DNA of 55,172 bases. Source: Pseudogemmobacter humi. GTDB taxonomy: Bacteria > Pseudomonadota > Alphaproteobacteria > Rhodobacterales > Rhodobacteraceae. Numbering within the stretch: the stretch's first letter is position 1; each line of letters starts with the position of its first letter. The notes beneath the pieces are model-generated. The model saw only the letters and a list, made by a program, of their open reading frames with translations, was not told where the DNA came from and did not search any database. This document shows positions 43,401-50,085 of this stretch, piece after piece. The position numbers and the translations under genes were made by a program. The DNA lies in contig NZ_UXAW01000120.1 of assembly GCF_900609055.1 (NCBI RefSeq), positions 1 to 55,172 on the forward strand, written 5' to 3'.

Positions 43401-43481
43401 GCCGGGGCCAACGACTATCTGTCGAAGCCGCTCGATGTCGACAAACTCCTGTCGCTGGCGCGGGTCTGGATGCCGAAATGA
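40458..43481 (+). CDS. membrane-anchored GAF hybrid histidine kinase with three receiver domains
   Basis: 1007 aa. N-terminal membrane helices (about residues 10-115) are followed by a GAF domain (about 130-270), a long coiled coil, HisKA with MSHELRTPLNAL (His about 364), an ATPase with FLSNALKFTDKG, KDTGIGI and GTGLGLSISRDLA, and three receivers with phospho-Asp in ILDIGLPDHSG (about 663), VLDMTLPDASG (about 784) and LMDVMMPEMDG (about 937). The stop overlaps the cheR ATG (ATGA). This layout matches complex kinases that sit with CheR/CheB-type and HWE kinases in alphaproteobacteria. It is driven by an EcfG promoter, so it is induced by stress and may feed back on it. Confidence 0.92.
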   Translation: MAKPRSAPYEVTLFLAVAAIIAATFVVDGLVPLGTNVWLAYLLPLVLAFMSRLPWLPVLVAATAIIAMAIGVFLSPDGVRPQIAILNRSIAAVVMLILAGLGVAMIRYRLRLTALDWEQRAEVRLAQALQGDPDAATIGERALATLADVLDARAAAAWVAQGPHLKRIAAWGLDADTRGDGDQGHLRRALNEGRVIGLTADPEHALGWRSGLLRGRTVHSVIVPAKVGPVVNGVLEFGLDHPLSDRARDLLEQVSVMLGAELRSAAYRTELHDLIEETRRQAEELRSHTEELAASNEELEEQTSALQISEARLREQQAVLEEQNARLEEQRDAIARSRRQLSDQAQVLARESRYKSEFVANMSHELRTPLNALLIMARLLAENRGRTLSEEQLRWAETIEASGKDLLALINDILDLSKIEAGKVEVNPESVSPAALAGQLKTSFEAQARQKGLDFTLDLAPDIARIVTDPARVGQILRNFLSNALKFTDKGGVTLGVKPDGTGVAISVKDTGIGISESDQKAVFEPFRQADGTISRRYGGTGLGLSISRDLAELLGGKITLDSRPGQGSTFTLHLPDQAPGASAALPPQMPQDMPLGRLPGFTDDRDLPDRTERLLLIVEDDPAFARLLFDLAHEMDFGAIVVGTADDAIRAAHDHRIRGIILDIGLPDHSGMTVLDRLKRDAETRHIPVHVVSANDHIRAALEQGAVSYLLKPVEREALVQALEALGRQLEHHLRRVLIVEDDPAQLEGLRELLRSDEVETQGAATAAEALEACRATTFDCIVLDMTLPDASGFDLLEKLSEDETASFPPVIVYTARALSEAEEQRLRRHSRSIIIKGAKSPERLIDEVTLFLHQVVSDLPPRQREMLAASLNRDAQLEGRRILVVEDDIRNIYALSGIFEPHGAEVQIARNGREALDALARVAEGTAPKVDLVLMDVMMPEMDGLTATREIRRDPRWKTLPIIMLTAKAMADDHAQCLAAGANDYLSKPLDVDKLLSLARVWMPK

Positions 43482-44338
43482 ACGCGCTGCCCGCCCCTGC
43501 CCTTTCCGCTGACGCCCTCGCGGCGGGGATCGAGCTCGACCTGTTCCTCGAGGCGCTGAAACGGCGCTGGCATTACGATTTCCGCTCGTATTCGCGCGCC
43601 TCGCTGCACCGCCGGGCCGGGGTCGCGCGCGAGCGCCTCGGCTGCGCCACGCTGTCGGAACTCCAGGGCCGCCTGTTGCGCGACACCGCCGTGCTGCATG
43701 AGGTGATCGACTGCATGACCGTCCAGGTCAGCGACCTGTTCCGCGATCCCGACTATTACCGGGCGCTGCGCGAGCAGGTGATCCCGCATCTGCGCACCTT
43801 TCCCTCGCTCAAGGTCTGGGTGGCGGGCTGCGCCAATGGCGAAGAGCTTTACTCGCTGGCGATCCTGTTTTCCGAAGAGGGGCTGCTGGAGCGCACCCTG
43901 TTCTACGCCACCGAGATCAACCGCCGCGCCCTTTCCCGCGCGGGCGCAGGCGTCTACGACATCGCCCGCCTGCCCGGATTTTCGGAAAACTACCAGCGCG
44001 CGGGCGGCAGATCCTCGCTGTCCGATTATTACACCGCGGCCTATGGCGGCGCGGCCTTCCACCGCGAATTGCGCCGCCGGGTGGTGTTCACCGAACACGA
44101 TCTCGCCACCGATCAGGTGTTCTCCGAGGTGCATCTGATCTCATGCCGCAACGTGCTGATCTATTTCGACGCGGCACTCCAGGACCGCGTTTTCGGCCTG
44201 TTCGCCGATGCTCTGGCGCGCGGCGGCTTCCTCGGCCTCGGCGCGCATGAGACGTTGCGCTTTTCCAGCCGCACCGCGGCCTTCTCTCCGTTCAACGAAA
44301 GCCAGCGCATCTGGCGCCGCACCCCGGAGGTCTATTGA
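43478..44338 (+). CDS. CheR-type protein-glutamate methyltransferase
   Basis: 286 aa. An N-terminal helical CheR domain (about residues 15-85, with FLEALKRRWHYDFRSYSRAS) is followed by the SAM-binding domain with VWVAGCANGEELYSLAILF (about 115) and CRNVLIYFD (about 225). CheR normally methylates chemoreceptors, but no receptor, CheB or other chemotaxis gene is in the window. Here it lies between two sensor kinases with overlapping stop/start codons, so it probably modifies a kinase or another signalling partner. Confidence 0.9.
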   Translation: MNALPAPALSADALAAGIELDLFLEALKRRWHYDFRSYSRASLHRRAGVARERLGCATLSELQGRLLRDTAVLHEVIDCMTVQVSDLFRDPDYYRALREQVIPHLRTFPSLKVWVAGCANGEELYSLAILFSEEGLLERTLFYATEINRRALSRAGAGVYDIARLPGFSENYQRAGGRSSLSDYYTAAYGGAAFHRELRRRVVFTEHDLATDQVFSEVHLISCRNVLIYFDAALQDRVFGLFADALARGGFLGLGAHETLRFSSRTAAFSPFNESQRIWRRTPEVY

Positions 44339-46152
44339 TGCCTGACAGGCCGATCCGTTTCCTTCTGGTCGATGATGTCGCCGAGAACCTGATCGCGCTC
44401 GAAGCCCTGCTCGTCCGCGACGGGCTTGAGATCCACAAGGCCCGCTCGGGGGCCGAGGCGCTGGAACTGATGCTGTCGCAGGATTTCCAGCTTGCCTTCG
44501 TCGACGTGCAGATGCCCGGGATGAACGGCTACGAACTGGCCGAACTGATGCGCGGCACCGAGCGCACCCGCGGCATCCCGATCATCTTCGTCACCGCCGC
44601 CGAACTCAGCGAGGCGCGGCGCTTCCGCGGCTATGAGGCGGGCGGCGTCGATTACATCTTCAAGCCGATCGACCCCGTGATCCTGCAATCCAAGGCCGAT
44701 GTGTTCTTCCGTCTGGGCCGCCAGGCCAAGGATTTGGAACGCCAGCGCGATGAGTTGCGCGAGGCCGCCCGCACCCGCGATCTGGCGCTGGCCTCGCTGC
44801 GCGCGCATGCCGACAATTCACCGCTGGCGCTGGTGGAATGCGACGACGATCTGACCGTGCACGGCTGGTCGATGGGGGCCGAGCGCATCCTCGGCATCCC
44901 GCCCGCCGCGATGATCGGCCAGCCGCTTGCGCATGCCGGGCTGTTCACCGACAAGACGCTGGCGATGCTGACGAACTGGATCGCCGGGGCCGACAGCCTG
45001 GCCCGCCATACCGCCGAAGTGGTCGCCGAAACCCCCGCGGGCCAGATCCATGCCGAGCTTTACGGCTCGGTCCTGACCGATCCCGGCAGCGGGCGGGCCT
45101 CGCTGTCGCTGCAACTCCTCGACGTGACCGAGCGGCACCGCGCCGAAGAGGTGCGCTCGCTGCTGGTGGGAGAGCTGAACCACCGCATCAAGAACACCCT
45201 CGCCAATGTCCAGGCCATCGCGCGCCAGACCCTGCGCCATTCCGGCGATCTGGACGATTTCGGCGCGCGGTTCTCGGGGCGGCTCCAGGCGCTGGCGCGG
45301 GCGCATTCGATCCTGTCGGATGTCACCTGGTCCTCGGCCTCGCTGGACGAGCTGCTGGACGATCTGATCCGCGCCGGGACGCTCGACCCCGACAGCCTGC
45401 ACCGCTCGGGGCCGCAGATCGGCCTTTCGCCCGAGAACACCCTGCGCATGGCGCTGGTGCTGCACGAACTCGTCACCAATGCGGCCAAATACGGCGCGCT
45501 CTCGGTCCCCGAGGGCCGGATCCGCCTTCACAGCGCGGTGGAGAACGGCGAACTCACCCTTGTCTGGCATGAGATCGGCGGCCCGCCGGTCACGCTCCCC
45601 GCCGCGCCCGGCTTCGGCTCGACCCTGATCGAGGCGGGCACCGGCGATCACGACGCCAGCGTCGACTGGCGCCCCGAAGGCGCGGTCTGGACCATACGCA
45701 TCCGCAACGGCTTTAGCTGCGCCGCCCCCGCCGGCAGCGGCCCGGCCGCCCTGCCCGGCAAAGGCGCAGGCCCCGCCGGGGTGATCACCGGCTGCCGGGT
45801 GCTGCTGGTCGAGGACGAGCCGCTGGTCGCCATGGATGTCACCTGCGAACTGGAGGACGCCGGCGCCGCGCTGGTCCGGCTGGCGCAGACCGTGGACGAG
45901 GCCATCGCCGCCGCCGATGCCGGCCAGATCGACGTGGCGCTGCTCGACGGCAATCTGGCGGGCCAGCCGGTCGACCGCGTGGCCGAGACCCTGGCGCGGC
46001 GCAAGATCCCGTTCTGCTTCGTCTCGGGCTACGGCAAGGAACATCTGCCGCGCGCCTTCGCCGATACGCCGGTGCTGACGAAGCCGGTCGATCCCGGCGC
46101 GCTGCTCGACGTGATCTGCCGGATCCGCGCGCGGCAGGTGGCCGGAACCTGA
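44338..46152 (+). CDS. REC-PAS-HWE kinase-REC hybrid histidine kinase
   Basis: 604 aa from ATG 44338, which overlaps the cheR stop (TGATG). Receiver 1 has FLLVDDVAENLIALEALL and phospho-Asp in AFVDVQMPG (about residue 55). A PAS-like segment follows (about 160-275). The HWE-type dimerisation domain has GELNHRIKNTLANVQAIARQ (His about 281) and the ATPase a good N box LHELVTNAAKYGAL (about 380). Receiver 2 has LLVEDEPLVAMDV and ALLDGNLAG (about 536). Unlike the PhyK-like kinase, its ATPase looks intact. HWE kinases are known inputs to PhyR, so this may be an active kinase of the local stress pathway. Confidence 0.9.
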   Translation: MPDRPIRFLLVDDVAENLIALEALLVRDGLEIHKARSGAEALELMLSQDFQLAFVDVQMPGMNGYELAELMRGTERTRGIPIIFVTAAELSEARRFRGYEAGGVDYIFKPIDPVILQSKADVFFRLGRQAKDLERQRDELREAARTRDLALASLRAHADNSPLALVECDDDLTVHGWSMGAERILGIPPAAMIGQPLAHAGLFTDKTLAMLTNWIAGADSLARHTAEVVAETPAGQIHAELYGSVLTDPGSGRASLSLQLLDVTERHRAEEVRSLLVGELNHRIKNTLANVQAIARQTLRHSGDLDDFGARFSGRLQALARAHSILSDVTWSSASLDELLDDLIRAGTLDPDSLHRSGPQIGLSPENTLRMALVLHELVTNAAKYGALSVPEGRIRLHSAVENGELTLVWHEIGGPPVTLPAAPGFGSTLIEAGTGDHDASVDWRPEGAVWTIRIRNGFSCAAPAGSGPAALPGKGAGPAGVITGCRVLLVEDEPLVAMDVTCELEDAGAALVRLAQTVDEAIAAADAGQIDVALLDGNLAGQPVDRVAETLARRKIPFCFVSGYGKEHLPRAFADTPVLTKPVDPGALLDVICRIRARQVAGT

Positions 46153-46201
46153 GCCACCGCGCCCGTCCGGCGGGAAAATCTGCACGCTTTCGCGCCGGGC
46201 G

Positions 46202-46226
46202 GGAACCATCCCCCGCCCCGCCGGTT
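46202..46226 (+). promoter_or_regulatory. EcfG-type promoter for 29-residue peptide gene
   Basis: GGAAC at 46202-46206, 16 nt, GGTT at 46223-46226; 28 nt before the ATG. Confidence 0.65.
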
Positions 46227-46254
46227 GGGTCCTCAATGCAGACGGAGGATCACG

Positions 46255-46344
46255 ATGAATATTGTCAGGTTCTACGCCTTTTGTTCGGCCGCCTCGCTCG
46301 TCATCGCCGCGCTGGCCATGTCTTACGCCGTCAGCGTGTTCTGA
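46255..46344 (+). CDS. 29-residue single-span membrane peptide, putative stress-regulon member
   Basis: Short frame MNIVRFYAFC...YAVSVF, almost entirely hydrophobic after an initial Arg, fit for one membrane helix. Evidence that it is a gene: a GGAGG ribosome site 6 nt before the ATG, an EcfG-type promoter 28 nt upstream and a strong terminator 28 nt after the stop. This complete unit would be hard to explain otherwise. No family recognised. It follows the HWE kinase gene, as the 59-residue secreted protein follows the PhyK-like gene. Confidence 0.65.
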   Translation: MNIVRFYAFCSAASLVIAALAMSYAVSVF

Positions 46345-46371
46345 CGCCCTTTCCACCCTTGTCACCGATCA

Positions 46372-46398
46372 CGGGGCCTCATCACGAGGCCCCGTTTT
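46372..46398 (+). terminator. intrinsic terminator after the 29-residue peptide gene
   Basis: Perfect 9-bp stem CGGGGCCTC / GAGGCCCCG with an ATCAC loop, followed by TTTT. Confidence 0.85.
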
Positions 46399-46499
46399 CG
46401 TTTCCCCGGCCGGGTGCGAAACACTGATGATCCATAACTTGACATGAGTGCACATTTTGCGAAAACTGCGCGCGTCACCCTGTTCCCAGAGGCAGCCTC

Positions 46500-48536
46500 A
46501 TGTCCAACGATCCGCTTCTCCAGCCCTATCAGCTGAAGCACCTGACCCTGCGCAACCGCATCCTCATCACCAGCCACGAACCGGCCTATCCCGAGGACGG
46601 GATGCCCAAGGGCCGTTACCGCGCCTATCACGTGGAGCGGGCGAAAGCGGGCGTCGCGCTGACGATGACGGCGGGCTCGGCCTCGGTCGCGCGCGACAGC
46701 CCGCCGGTGTTCAACAACATCCTCGCCTGGAAGGACGAGGTGGTCGGCTGGATGAAGCAGATGGTGGATGAGTGCCACGACCACGGCGCGGCGGTGATGA
46801 TCCAGCTCACCCATCTGGGCCGCCGCACCCGCTGGGACAAGGGCGACTGGCTGCCCGTCGTCGCCCCCAGCCACGAGCGCGAGGCCGCGCACCGCGCCTT
46901 TCCCAAGCGGATGGAAGACTGGGATCTGACCCGCATCATCCAGGACTTCGCCGATGCGGCCGAGCGGATGAAGACCGCGGGCGTCGACGGGATCGAGCTG
47001 GAAGCCTATGGCCACCTGCTGGAACAATTCTGGTCGCCGCTGACCAACGACCTCGACGCGCCTTACGGCGGCAGTCTCGACAACCGCCTGCGCTTCACCT
47101 TCGACGTGCTGCGCGCGATCCGGGAACGCTGCGGGCCCGATTTCATCACCGGCCTGCGCTACACCGGCGACCAGGACATGCCCGGCGGCATGGGCCGCGA
47201 CGAGGGAATCGAAGTCTCGAAGAAGCTGCGCGATTCGGGGCTGGTCGATTTCCTCAACGTGGTGAAGGGCCATATCGACACCGATCCCGGCCTGACCGAT
47301 CTGATCCCGATCCAGGGCATGCCGAGCGCGCCGCATCTGGATTTCGCCGGTGAGATCCGCGCCGCCACCGGCTTTCCCACCTTCCACGCCGCGCGCATCC
47401 CCGACGTGCCGACCGCCCGCCACGCCATCGCAAGCGGTAAGCTCGACATGGTGGGCATGACCCGCGCCCATCTGGCCGACCCGCATCTGGTGCGCAAAAT
47501 CATCGAGGGGCGCGAGGACGACATCCGCCCCTGCGTCGGCGCCAATTACTGTCTCGACCGGATCTACCAGGGCGGCATGGCCTTCTGCCTGCACAACGCC
47601 GCCTCGGGCCGCGAAGAGACCATGCCGCATGACATCCCCAAGGCCCCCGCCCGCCGCCGGATCACCATCATCGGCGCCGGTCCCGCAGGGATGGAGGCCG
47701 CCCGCGTCGGCGCCGAACGCGGCCATGAGGTCACCGTGCTTGAGGCCGCCGACCAGCCCGGCGGCCAGATCCGCCTGACCGCCCAGGACGAGCGCCGCCG
47801 CGAGATGATCTCGGTCATCGCCTGGCGGATGGCGCAATGCGAACGCCTCGGCGTCACCTTCCGCTTCAACACTTTCGCCGATGCGGAAACCGTGCGGGAG
47901 ACCCGCCCCGACGAGGTGATCGTCGCCACCGGCGGGTTGCCGCATACCGAGGTGTTGACAGCCGGCAACGATCTGGTCTGCTCGGCCTGGGATATCCTCT
48001 CGGGCGATGTGAAGCCCGGCGCAAGCGTGCTGATCTTCGACGATGCGGGCGATCATGCCGCGCTCCAGGCCGCCGATCTGATCTCGGCCACCGGCGCCGC
48101 GGTCGAGATCGTCACGCCGGACCGCAGCTTCTCGCCCGAGGTGATGGCGATGAACCTGGTGCCCTATATGCGCAACCTGCAAAAGCGCGACACCACCTTC
48201 ACCGTGACCTGGCGGCTGTTGTCGGTCACGCGTGAGGGCAACCGCCTGCGCGCGGTTCTCGGCAGCGATTACGGCGACGTGCGGCGCGAGCGGCTGGTCG
48301 ATCAGGTGGTGGTCAACCACGGCACCCGCCCGCTGGACGATCTGTATTTCGAGCTGAAACCGCAGTCCTCGAACCTCGGCGAGGTGGATTACGAGGCGCT
48401 GGCGACCGGCGGCTTGCAGAAGGTGAGCCGCAATCCCGAAGGGGCGTTCCGGCTGTTCCGCATCGGCGATGCAGTGGCCGCGCGCAACACCCATGCCGCG
48501 ATCTACGACGCGCTCAGGCTGGTGAAAGACCTCTGA
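46500..48536 (+). CDS. Old Yellow Enzyme-family N-demethylase/oxidoreductase (DgcA/TMADH-like)
   Basis: 678 aa. An N-terminal FMN-binding TIM barrel (about residues 5-335, with IQLTHLGRRTRW, GIELEAYGHLLEQFWSPLTN and MVGMTRAHLADPHL) is followed by an iron-sulfur segment CVGANYC...C (about 344-360), in which the second cysteine position is Ala. A C-terminal FAD/NAD part has ITIIGAGPAGMEAARVGAER (about 388). The segment CVGANYCLDRIYQGG is characteristic of dimethylglycine, N-methylproline and related methylamine demethylases. Next to it, on the opposite strand, are a ProC-like reductase and a TetR regulator, so a proline-betaine or N-methyl amino acid substrate is plausible. ATG 46500 follows an AGAGG site. 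Confidence 0.88.
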   Translation: MSNDPLLQPYQLKHLTLRNRILITSHEPAYPEDGMPKGRYRAYHVERAKAGVALTMTAGSASVARDSPPVFNNILAWKDEVVGWMKQMVDECHDHGAAVMIQLTHLGRRTRWDKGDWLPVVAPSHEREAAHRAFPKRMEDWDLTRIIQDFADAAERMKTAGVDGIELEAYGHLLEQFWSPLTNDLDAPYGGSLDNRLRFTFDVLRAIRERCGPDFITGLRYTGDQDMPGGMGRDEGIEVSKKLRDSGLVDFLNVVKGHIDTDPGLTDLIPIQGMPSAPHLDFAGEIRAATGFPTFHAARIPDVPTARHAIASGKLDMVGMTRAHLADPHLVRKIIEGREDDIRPCVGANYCLDRIYQGGMAFCLHNAASGREETMPHDIPKAPARRRITIIGAGPAGMEAARVGAERGHEVTVLEAADQPGGQIRLTAQDERRREMISVIAWRMAQCERLGVTFRFNTFADAETVRETRPDEVIVATGGLPHTEVLTAGNDLVCSAWDILSGDVKPGASVLIFDDAGDHAALQAADLISATGAAVEIVTPDRSFSPEVMAMNLVPYMRNLQKRDTTFTVTWRLLSVTREGNRLRAVLGSDYGDVRRERLVDQVVVNHGTRPLDDLYFELKPQSSNLGEVDYEALATGGLQKVSRNPEGAFRLFRIGDAVAARNTHAAIYDALRLVKDL

Positions 48537-48548
48537 CAGGACACATCC

Positions 48549-48579
48549 CCGCAGGCAGGCGCTGATCCCCTGCCTGCGG
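48549..48579. terminator. bidirectional hairpin between convergent genes
   Basis: Perfect 11-bp stem CCGCAGGCAGG / CCTGCCTGCGG with a 9-nt loop, between the demethylase and proC-like stops. No T run, so termination efficiency is uncertain. Confidence 0.6.
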
Positions 48580-48597
48580 AGGCGCCGCCCCGCGCCG

Positions 48598-49383
48598 TTA
48601 CGCCAGGGGCGGCCGGGCCATCGCCCGCGCCTTATCGGTCGCGGCCTCCAGCGCCAGCCGGATCGCGTCACGGAACCCCGCCGCCTCGGCCGCGTTCAGC
48701 CCGGCATCCGTTGTGCCACGATAATCGTGATAGGCCGCAAGCAGTTCCCCCGCCCGGCCCACCTGCCCCTCCAGCATCCTCGCGCCGCCGCAGACCGCGG
48801 CCTCGACCGCGCGCAGAGCGACCGGCTCGGGCAGGCCATGGGCGCGGGCGACCGCCAGCATCGCCTCGGCCATCAGCGCCGGATAGGCCGCGCCAGAGCC
48901 CGGAAGCGCGGTCATCAGGTCAAGCTGCCCCTCCTGCGTCAGCTCATCCGAGGTGCCGATCGCGGACAGGATCCGCGTCACGGTCTGGCGGTCGTGATCC
49001 GTCACCCCGGGCGCGGCGAACCAGGGCGAATAGGACGCAGCAATCTCCGCCGCCGCATTGGGCATCGCCCGCACGATCCGCCCGCCGCAGGCGGCCAGCC
49101 CGGAGCAATCCACCCCGGCCATGAAGGAAATCACCAGCCGCCCCGGGCTGTGCAGAGCCAGCGCCGGCCAGTCCCCGGGCCGCACCGAGACCACGATCAC
49201 ATCGGCCTGCGCCGCCAGCGCGGCGGCATCCGCGGCCCAGGTCACGCGCCGCCCGTGGTAGTCCGCACGCGGGCCGCTGCGGTTGAGCAGCACCAGATCC
49301 CCGGGCGCGGTGCCTTTGTCCAGAAGCCCCCGGCCAAGCGCCGATCCAAGCCAGCCGGTGGCGCCGATGATTCCGATCTTCAT
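48598..49383 (-). CDS. pyrroline-5-carboxylate reductase family protein (ProC-like)
   Basis: 261 aa. An N-terminal NAD(P) motif IGIIGATGWLGSALGRGLL (residues 3-21) is followed by VIVVSVRPGDWPAL, ISFMAGV and the dimerisation domain with MTALPGSGAAYPALMAEAML (about 158) and a late GTTDAGLNAAEAAGF, the ProC signature with most Gly-Thr-Thr residues kept. ProC reduces pyrroline-5-carboxylate to proline. This member is divergent and lies in an accessory operon with a TetR regulator, so it may act on a related imine. Its ATG overlaps the TetR stop (ATGA). Confidence 0.87.
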   Translation of the reverse strand: MKIGIIGATGWLGSALGRGLLDKGTAPGDLVLLNRSGPRADYHGRRVTWAADAAALAAQADVIVVSVRPGDWPALALHSPGRLVISFMAGVDCSGLAACGGRIVRAMPNAAAEIAASYSPWFAAPGVTDHDRQTVTRILSAIGTSDELTQEGQLDLMTALPGSGAAYPALMAEAMLAVARAHGLPEPVALRAVEAAVCGGARMLEGQVGRAGELLAAYHDYRGTTDAGLNAAEAAGFRDAIRLALEAATDKARAMARPPLA

Positions 49384-50030
49384 GACTGTCCCTCCGGCTC
49401 GTATCCGTGGCGGGCATGGAACCGCGCCATCTCACGCGGGCCGGGCCGGGCTCGCCCGCTGTAGATCTCGACGTAATGCGGAATCCGCGCCATCCGTTCC
49501 GCCAGACTCTCCTGCGCCTGCATCGAGATATAGCCGATCTGCACGAGGTAGATCGTCCGCGCCCGCACCTCGGCATCCTGCGTGGCGTGGCCCCATTTCT
49601 CCAGCAGGGCCGCCAGGGCCGCCAGCCGGGTCCGGTCGGCCTCCTGCACCCGGGCCATGACGCCCGCATCCTGCAAGGCCCAGCTTCGCACAGCGAATTC
49701 CAGCCGGTCGTCGAACTGATCGCGCGAGAGGAAGCAACCGATCACGTTCAGCAGCGCCTCGGCCTCGGTCTCGGCATAAGCGCCGGTGGCCAGGATCAGC
49801 GGCGCGGTGGTGCGCTGGTCCCAGCGGGAGAGCAGGGCGGCGAGCAGATCCTCGCGGCTGCGGAAATGCCAGTAAAAGCTGGTGCGCGCCAGTTTCAGCC
49901 GGTTGGCCAGCGGCAGGATGCGCACCGCGTCGATCCCGCCCTCGATCAGCGCCTCGTAACCGGCCTCCAGCCAGCTTTCGGGCGAGCCGCGCCAGCCGGT
50001 GGGTTCCTCGGGATTTTTCCGCTCTGCCAT
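49380..50030 (-). CDS. TetR-family transcriptional regulator
   Basis: 216 aa. The TetR helix-turn-helix is at about residues 18-65, with GYEALIEGGIDAVRILPLAN, RLKLARTSFYWHFRSREDLL. The C-terminal ligand domain is variable. It is the first gene of a two-gene unit with the ProC-like reductase and is convergent, through that unit, with the demethylase. Probably controls both. ATG 50030 has an AGGAAAGG stretch slightly upstream. Confidence 0.87.
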   Translation of the reverse strand: MAERKNPEEPTGWRGSPESWLEAGYEALIEGGIDAVRILPLANRLKLARTSFYWHFRSREDLLAALLSRWDQRTTAPLILATGAYAETEAEALLNVIGCFLSRDQFDDRLEFAVRSWALQDAGVMARVQEADRTRLAALAALLEKWGHATQDAEVRARTIYLVQIGYISMQAQESLAERMARIPHYVEIYSGRARPGPREMARFHARHGYEPEGQS

Positions 50031-50069
50031 AGGGATTGGCTACCTTTCCTGTCCGGCGCTGGCAAGCCG

Positions 50070-50085
50070 GTTGACGGCTGTCAAC
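50070..50085. promoter_or_regulatory. parS-type palindrome downstream of repC
   Basis: GTTGAC-GGCT-GTCAAC, 16 bp, directly after the repC stop. It matches the repABC parS form GTT-N4-GC-N4-AAC and shares its arms with the copy at 51312-51327. RepB is the expected binder. Confidence 0.75.

Noticed and set aside
46362-48671. 769-codon open frame on the minus strand
   Set aside because: Antisense shadow of the demethylase; no recognisable domain, and it runs through a strong terminator.
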